From Endomychus coccineus (lineage: Eukaryota > Arthropoda > Insecta > Coleoptera > Endomychidae), in the NCBI GenBank assembly GCA_958510875.1, contig OY294068.1, forward strand, positions 175,677,411 to 175,741,410: 64,000 bases of DNA. Direction: 5' to 3'. The notes below the pieces were generated by a model that did not search any database, was not told where the DNA came from, and was given only the letters and a program-made list of their open reading frames with translations. The stretch's first letter is position 1, and the number at the start of each line of letters is the position of its first letter. A program made the position numbers and the translations under genes. Shown in pieces: positions 58,263 through 64,000 of the stretch.

Positions 58263-58579
58263 GGCTGCTCAATCCCAGATTTTGCCATGACCATAATGAT
58301 AATCAGGGGCAAGTCATAGGCCCTACATTAAGTGAATATCTGCGAATAGGAAAATGAGAAATAAAAACTGTAATCTTCAATTATTATTAAAATGAACGTT
58401 CCTTTGAGCTAGAAAAATATTACAACGAAGTTGAGACCTTGAGCAAGTGCCGTTGGATAATTGTTACGACAAATCTGTGACCAATAACTTAACTTCTTTA
58501 CAAAAAAGGAAAGTGGAACGCAATCGATTAACCAAATTAGAACCCCACCTTCAAATAATTCAATAAAGTGGAAAAGTTT
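58263..58579. other. No recognisable gene
   Basis: Flank between the LINE 5' truncation point and a PLE fragment. Confidence 0.3.
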
Positions 58580-58830
58580 CAGTTATCATCCTCCAGTAAT
58601 TGATAGATTCCATAATTTGTTTTCCAAATTTGCAATACAACCCGCTTATAGTTATAAGAACAAGCTAAAAACTGTTCAGGCAACACCTTTCATAATGTGT
58701 ACGACTTCAAGAAATAAGGGACTTACAAAATCGATTGTGAGCCTTGTTCAAAATTCTATGTGGGTCAAAATAGAAGGGGGATTTTATCTCAATATGAAGA
58801 ACATTCGATCATTCCTTCATAGGCTTAGTC
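58580..58830 (+). pseudogene. Penelope-like GIY-YIG fragment
   Basis: VIDRFHNLFSKFAIQPAYSY, then KNKLKTVQ (the region before the nuclease). In another frame IDCEPCSKFYVGQNRRGILS, then QYEEHS, the GIY-YIG core (C..C..FYVGQ.RR...R.EEH; catalytic Arg changed to Gln). At least one frameshift. No RT recognised. Confidence 0.7.
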
Positions 58831-58862
58831 AGCAATGCAGTGATATTGTATGTGTCAACTAA

Positions 58863-59810
58863 ATTTTTTTGCCTGCATTGGTTATTATGACTAAACGAGA
58901 TTCAATTTCAATAGGACAGAACTACCTGTCACACTGTATGAGAGACTATAAAGTTGTTGCATTAGAGATTCCCCGGTCGTGGAATATTTCGCACTGGTGA
59001 CCAGTATTGGTCGCAGAGATCGTGCGATATGTATGCAAATATACGAAAATTAAATCAGAAACTTCTCTACAACAGCGAGATAGTGGCAGCAGAGTCATGT
59101 CGACCATATTGGATATTATATTCCACTCATAATTGCCATATGTGTACTTCGTATTAGTGTTTCATTGAAAAATTAAATCTTGGAATGATGATTATCCGAA
59201 TCAACTGGTTGCGCAAATTCATCTGGAGCAGCTCATCCAGCCCTTTCGGAATATAATTCCTCGTATCGAATGGGAAACCTAGGTACTAATTTTCCAATTA
59301 ACCTGATGAGTGGGACACAATATCCGAGTATCAAGTCTCGGATTTTAACGAACTATGTGAAATTGCTATCTGGGAGTTCCTGTTCGGTGAGTGATTGTCA
59401 GCCACTCTTTGAATCCGAATTGTTATAGCAAGGAAAGTGACAAACGGATGATTCCATGAGATTATCTTTCGAAACATTCAATTTCAAGAACAAAAGATAG
59501 TGAAGTGAATAAGAAAGATCAACTACAACTCCCATCTCTAATACGATCTGCTGTTTATAGGAAATTCTTACTACAATACTCTTATAAATTAGCATTCAGC
59601 GAAATACTCCTCCTGAGGAAACATTCGCTTCATTAACATCAACTCAAATTGTGTGTGGGTCTTTATTTGCTAGTTCTAATCAGACGTTTTACAGAAAATA
59701 ATGAATTTACAATCTGCAAATTTGTACTTCCGCTTTGATGGAACAATTCAATCTTGGGTATTCAGTCCTGGAACTAGTGAGAACAATTTTAGGCGTGTAA
59801 TATGCCAAAG
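58863..59810. other. Intergenic, no gene seen
   Basis: No domains recognised. The downstream mariner relic may extend somewhat into this region. Confidence 0.35.
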
Positions 59811-59814
59811 ATCT

Positions 59815-60290
59815 TATCAAAGGCGATAGTCAATTAACATTTGGGTCGAGTTGTTGAAAAAAATTTTACCGATTTGATTCAGCCTTGTATCTACAATTTT
59901 CAAATGAAAATTTACCACTTCCATTTCTCTATGAAGTTCCATCAGCCGGTGGATTAAGGTGTTGGATCCGGCACATTATGGAATATAAGAGAGAAATGCC
60001 CTGAATGAACAATTCCCTGAGAGGTGGATTGGAAGAGATGGGCCGTATCATGGTCTCCTAGATCGCCGGATCTGAATACGTTGGATCTCTTTTTCTGGGG
60101 CTATTAAGAATAACAAGTTTACTGCGAATCTGTTCTGAATTCTGAAGATGTGGTAGCTCGTATTCACGCTGCTTTGACGTCAATATATGATAATATGCTA
60201 CAGCGAGTTCGTGCTTCCATGATAAATCGTGCGGATGTATTCATTTTTCTAACAACCTATGTGGAAAACATTTTATTTTTCAATATTATT
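59815..60290 (+). pseudogene. Mariner-like transposase relic D
   Basis: Shifting frames match the C-terminal half of insect mariner-like transposases: INIWVELLKK near 59840, LYLQFSNENLPLPFLYEVPS near 59888, a worn DGAPAHY block (DPAHYGI near 59969), NEQFPERWIGRDGP near 60006, then SWSPRSPDLNTLDLFFWGY near 60054 with the third catalytic Asp and an intact FFWGY. The tail DVVARIHAALTSIYDNMLQR is near 60147. The N-terminal half and the element ends were not found. Confidence 0.75.
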
Positions 60291-60534
60291 AGTTTTTAAT
60301 GGAATTTAAAGTTGAAATGACCTATATTTCAATCACGATTTCAACTGTTTTGGCATAACGCTGTTTACCTCTATTTATAATAATACTTCCATGTTGCCGA
60401 TGTATATTGACATATCGTGCTCTATAGTGTAGTGTTAACACGTGTGGTATAAGTACAGATAGTATCCTATCCAAGCCGTAATGAGAATATTATTTGTCAT
60501 CTAAACGTTCCTCAATGGTTCACCTACTTTTTAG

Positions 60535-61311
60535 GTAACGTATCAGTCGCCAGGGCTTGAAGTGGTTATGTTGACTTACTTTTCGGCGGTGTGATAAGCA
60601 ACACAACGATTTTCATCACCGGAACGTCACGCGAACAATTATTGAGCCCGTATCCCGATAACCTAAGTTCCATGGTGTGTTTAAGCTCCCCCATCGTCAT
60701 CGTCATCGGTTTTCTGACGGCCATAAATCTGATAGTTATGGTGATAGTCGTTGGGTTTTGTTACGTGGATCCAGATAATTGGACATCTCAAAAGGGCGGA
60801 TTTCTACCCTATGGATTTGGTGGGATGGTTGTAGGAGCCGCTACTTGCTTCAACGCTTTTGTGGACTTCGACAGCATAGTCACGACGGGCGAAGAGGCCA
60901 AGAATCCTTCGTTTTCGATACCAGTACCGAGGATTATTTCAATGAGGGTAATCACGCTGGGATATATCCTGGTGTCGGCCGCTTTAACGCTATTGGTTCT
61001 GTATTACGAAATCATTGCTACTGCCGTACTGCCAGAGGCTTTTTCCCACGTCAAACTGCACTGGGTGTGGGAACGATACGTTGTTTCTCTTGGTGCGATA
61101 TGTGGCATGACGACCACCTTGTTCGGTTCATTGTTTTCATTGCCACGATTCATGTACGCCATGGCTCATGATGAATTACTATTCGGCTTCTTGAGAAACG
61201 TAAATTCCAAAACGCAGCTACCTATCGCGAACGTGGCTATATCTGGGATTCTAACCTCCCTGATAGCCTTGCTCTTCGATCTAGAGAAACTGGTTGAGTT
61301 CATGTCGATCG
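60535..61311 (+). pseudogene. Cationic amino acid transporter exon (SLC7/CAT), broken
   Basis: This is an internal exon of an arthropod CAT-type transporter, a plasma-membrane permease for Arg/Lys. It runs from a pyrimidine-rich acceptor (cctactttttag, to 60534) to a strong donor (G|GTACGT at 61311). Readable blocks: SVARA*SGYVDLLFGGVISN, FLPYGFGGMVVGAATCFNAF, VDFDSIVTTGEEAKNPSFSI, YVVSLGAICGMTTTLFGSLF, QLPIANVAISG and LEKLVEFMSIG, covering roughly five membrane helices. A TGA at 60558-60560 replaces the conserved Trp of ARAWSGY, and several residues near SSMVCLSSP are missing relative to the family. No other exons are seen within 3 kb, so this is likely a decayed partial gene duplicate; assembly or sequencing error is the alternative. 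Confidence 0.8.
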
Positions 61312-61949
61312 GTACGTTACAGACCGACTTACGAAATTCTACCCAGGCGTCGTTTTCTACTCGGACATTGGTTGAAGGTCAATAGATGAGTCTACAATCA
61401 AAAAGGCGGGAGACTACCCTCTGGGGTATATCGGCTATCTTGAAAAAGTTTGTAATTGTTTTATCGCGATCTATCGGTCGCACAAAAATACTATCGGACA
61501 GAAATGTTGGAAATGAAGTTCTACACATTTGGTAGCCGATACGATACCGTGAAGTTGATATTTCGAACGGTGAAGGGCTCCAAAGTTACCAAAAATCAGT
61601 TTTCCGTCATTCTAGATGGGAGTTGTTTTTGGAAATTGTAAATATGAAGGTTGTAGCGATTGAATCACTTGTAATAATATAGTTCTGTAGGTAGTCTTCG
61701 AGTTACCGGTAATCCGTTTCCCCAGGTGCCAGTCTAAAATTTTTTTCTACGCATCAAGTCTGCCCGATATCTGTTTTGTGTGTGAAAAATAATTTGGCGA
61801 GGATACCTATACTTATTATTTGGACACCAGATATTAATTGTACAGAATATCATCTATTCCAGTCTGTAAGGAGGGGCCGAATATCTAAATTTTTGCTGTT
61901 GAATCGAGTAAATTCTTCTTGCATGATATTCTATGAACCATGAAGGTCA
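61312..61949. other. Intergenic; no further transporter exon found
   Basis: After the donor no acceptor plus CAT-like frame (expected next: a TM helix with LAYTIV...) was recognised. A frame at 61456-61641 has no domain. Confidence 0.4.
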
Positions 61950-62400
61950 TTCTTGACTACTGAGCCACATTTCAATACCCCCCAGTTCACCCCTATGTAA
62001 TAAATTGAACCTATTATCAACCCCATTTTTAATTTTTGAACAAATGAAAATGAAGTCTCGAAAATGGGTTCTAGGAAATTTTTAGGTCGCTGAACATGAA
62101 TCCGATGACATTTTCGCGGAAAATTCATTCAATGGACGTAAAATCGAAAAAAAAATGTTTTGCACGTAATCATCGCTTTATGCATAATAGATCTTGACAG
62201 TCGCGTATTTCGATCCAGAGTAGCCCAAAGCCAAAGAAATTTGTTGAAAACTGGAAAATCAGAGAAGAATTATCGTATGATAGGTCACTATAGGGGTTCT
62301 TTTGTTCGCTGATTACGAATTAAAAAGCGCAAAAATATCATTTTTCGGAAAAACTTCTTGAAATCTTATGTTTTCGATGTCCTATGTTGAATTATACAAA
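61950..62400 (+). repeat. 'GGTCGCTGA' repeat family, uninterrupted copy
   Basis: Contains the motif twice (aggtcgctgaacatgaatcc near 62083 and gttcgctgattacgaatt near 62305). It aligns with both halves of the copy split by the BEL/Pao element. Around 62198-62215 it reads gacagtcgcgtatttcgatc, i.e. the empty site where the other copy has gcagt-BEL-gcagt. Class unknown. Confidence 0.7.
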
Positions 62401-62486
62401 AATTGGAAGTAATGTCAAAAAAATGATTGCTTAAGAATTCCAGAAAAATCAAAGAAAATTACAAGGAAAAAAACGTATTTTCAAAA

Positions 62487-62650
62487 ATTAGTATCGCTTG
62501 AAGATAGCACCGTAGTGTCGAAACTATATTCACCATTTGTTCCTATAGTATATGTGATAAAAAACAAAGTAAAAGTGTTTTATTTCATTATATCAATTTA
62601 TCAATATAATAAATTCTCACAAAGTAATGGCTTCCACCGTTGAATCATCT
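62487..62650 (+). mobile_element. Penelope-like 3' end with degenerate hammerhead
   Basis: A hammerhead-like order at 62498-62523: TTGAAGA (core C changed to T), extra bases, stem II GCAC-cgta-GTGT, C, GAAA. It is followed by the dispersed ~80-bp repeat also found at 8583 and 63470. No coding part is attached. Confidence 0.45.
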
Positions 62651-63780
62651 GCTAAACATCTGTGGTGTATCATATGTTTTACCAATTAATGCAGAAACGA
62701 ACCCAATGTCGATCTAATTAATTTACCTGAACATTAATTAATTATTTAATTACTCCTTAAATATTCTACAAGGAAGAAAATATACCTTGAATAAACATCT
62801 CACGATGTCGAGAAAATTCGAGTGATTATCAAATTACACTGGAGAGTTTATATCCTTTGTGTAGAACGAAATTTGTCAGAATAAGATGTTTCAGTCATTT
62901 CTGAGACCCGTTCTTATTATTAGGAACTTCAAAAATGCCAAAGTAATAAAATATAAATACAAACGTTTCATTTCTCCTCACAAATCATTTGAGAGGAAAT
63001 TTTTCGGGCTGTTTGATACAGTGTTCGTGCAGGAATGAAGTATTGTTCTGTTCCTGATTGGAGTTTTCGTAAGTTCCATTTAAATATAGAGAATAGAGAG
63101 TAAGGAAGAAGAAAGAAGATCTATATATATTATTTTTCAACATCCGCCCCAATTCTAACTTATAATAACATCACAACAAAGTGACAAACTTTGACTCATA
63201 TGAAATAGATTTGAAATCTAACAGATGCTTGATTTCCATAACCAAACCATATTTTAATTTGAGTTGTACATTCCTGTAGGTATTAGGAATTTCTCATTTA
63301 TATTATTGAAGGAACACCATGTACTATCACGAATGCTGTATTGTGTAGTAGGAAACAATCAAATAATATTTGCTGCACAGTGAGGTTTGTTTGAAAAGTA
63401 TATGAGCATATCATATGTTTTGTGTTATCTCTTATTCATCGTCAGATTGTACAATATCTGTACAGTTCAATGGTGGAAGCCTCTATTTGTGATAATTTAT
63501 CATATTGATATAATAAAATAGAAGTACATTGTGTATCTAGTAGTAAAAGCAATCGCCTCAGCCAACAAGCATGTATGTCTGGGAATGTGCATTTACTACG
63601 AGGTACACTCACTATTTTTTCTGAAATCGCAATCAACATTATCATAAAAAATTAAGGAATTTTTATAAATGCATAACAATTTTTGACTACCATCTTATTC
63701 CCTATAAAATCGTTTCCTTGAGAATCACTGTTTGTTCATTGTTGTGACAAAAGTCAAAGATTCACTACTCATTTAGGTAC
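62651..63780. other. Intergenic, one repeat copy
   Basis: Only the inverted copy of the ~80-bp repeat (63470-63545) was recognised. Confidence 0.4.
63470..63545 (-). repeat. Dispersed ~80-bp repeat, copy 3
   Basis: Reverse complement of the 8583-8670 repeat (ggcttccaccattgaa, ttattatatcaatatgataa). Confidence 0.6.
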
Positions 63781-63794
63781 TGGTAAAAAATATT

Positions 63795-64000
63795 TAAACT
63801 GGACAGTGATGATGAAGTTCAGGTATGCGGAACACCACCAGAGTTAGTGAATGCTGCTGAAAAAGTCATTTTAAATTTATGGTCAAAAAAATCCAAGGCA
63901 AAATATCGCCAAGAAAAAAAGACTATCGCCCGACCTGAAAATGTCATGGTTGCATACTTTTCCGATTTATCTACCAAGTTGAAGGCATCCACGTTATGGT
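63795..64000 (+). CDS. Tyrosine recombinase N-terminal region, partial at window end
   Basis: An open frame reads DSDDEVQVCGTPPELVNAAE near 63807, then LWSKKSKAKYRQEKKTIARP, then VMVAYFSDLSTKLKASTLW at the edge. This matches the N-terminal SAM-like core-binding region of insect Crypton-type tyrosine recombinases ('..LLP.KSK..Y..EY..F..W', 'VLLAYF.eLS.k.KpSTLW'). A pyrimidine tract ending in catttag lies just upstream at about 63774, so the segment may be an exon. No stop before the window ends. The catalytic part lies outside. Confidence 0.6.

Noticed and set aside
1..64000. CRISPR arrays, bacterial operons, tRNA and rRNA genes
   Set aside because: No regularly spaced direct repeats, no ribosome-binding-site-led gene clusters, and no cloverleaf or rRNA core sequences were seen.

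Overview
This window is AT-rich insect DNA made almost entirely of transposable elements and their remains. It has spliced-gene remnants, no operons and no bacterial signals. The mix of elements (Jockey-like, CR1-like and I/R1-like LINEs, Penelope-like elements, a BEL/Pao LTR element, several mariner-like relics, two hAT relics and insect-type tyrosine recombinases) and an arthropod-style cationic amino acid transporter exon all point to an insect. A beetle is my guess, but the sequence does not prove the order. No intact, confidently functional host gene is visible.

Layout. 0-10 kb: 3' ends of a Penelope-like element (PLE) and of a Jockey-like LINE, a mariner-like relic with long inverted repeats, a 1.27 kb foldback element with TA ends, and a decayed PLE with GIY-YIG endonuclease. 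9-12.4 kb: an I/R1-like LINE relic followed by the best-preserved LINE reverse transcriptase, ending in a (CTTT)n tail. 14.4-15.4 kb and 40.5-41.6 kb: two copies of a GC-richer 1.05 kb element, each with its own perfect 8-bp target duplication. 17-18.6 kb (minus): unrecognised exons of a possible host gene. 18.7-24 kb: hAT, Jockey and mariner relics and a chimeric LINE. 24-33 kb: mostly non-coding, with one long-inverted-repeat element at 27.7 kb. 33.9-35.9 kb: an internally deleted BEL/Pao element with both LTRs, a 5-bp target duplication and a primer-binding-like site. It sits in a repeat whose empty-site copy is present at 62.2 kb.

38-45 kb: a third mariner-like relic with ~155-bp inverted repeats, then a Crypton-like tyrosine recombinase gene cut in two by a 1.63 kb foldback element. 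45-52.4 kb: Jockey fragments and the most informative locus, a PLE whose 5' half is inverted against its 3' half (a twin-priming geometry). Its 3' end carries a recognisable hammerhead ribozyme, and its inverted 5' end starts 6 nt past the predicted ribozyme cleavage site. 53-60 kb: a hAT transposase relic with matching ends and 8-bp duplication, more PLE fragments, an I/R1-like RNase H region and a fourth mariner relic. 60.5-61.3 kb: one exon of a SLC7/CAT amino acid transporter with splice signals but a TGA in place of a conserved Trp. The window ends inside a second tyrosine recombinase gene.

The genes do not form a pathway. The biology here is insertion, nesting, inversion and decay of mobile elements. 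Frameshifts and stops were read by eye from translated frames, and exact boundaries are approximate unless a target duplication is given.
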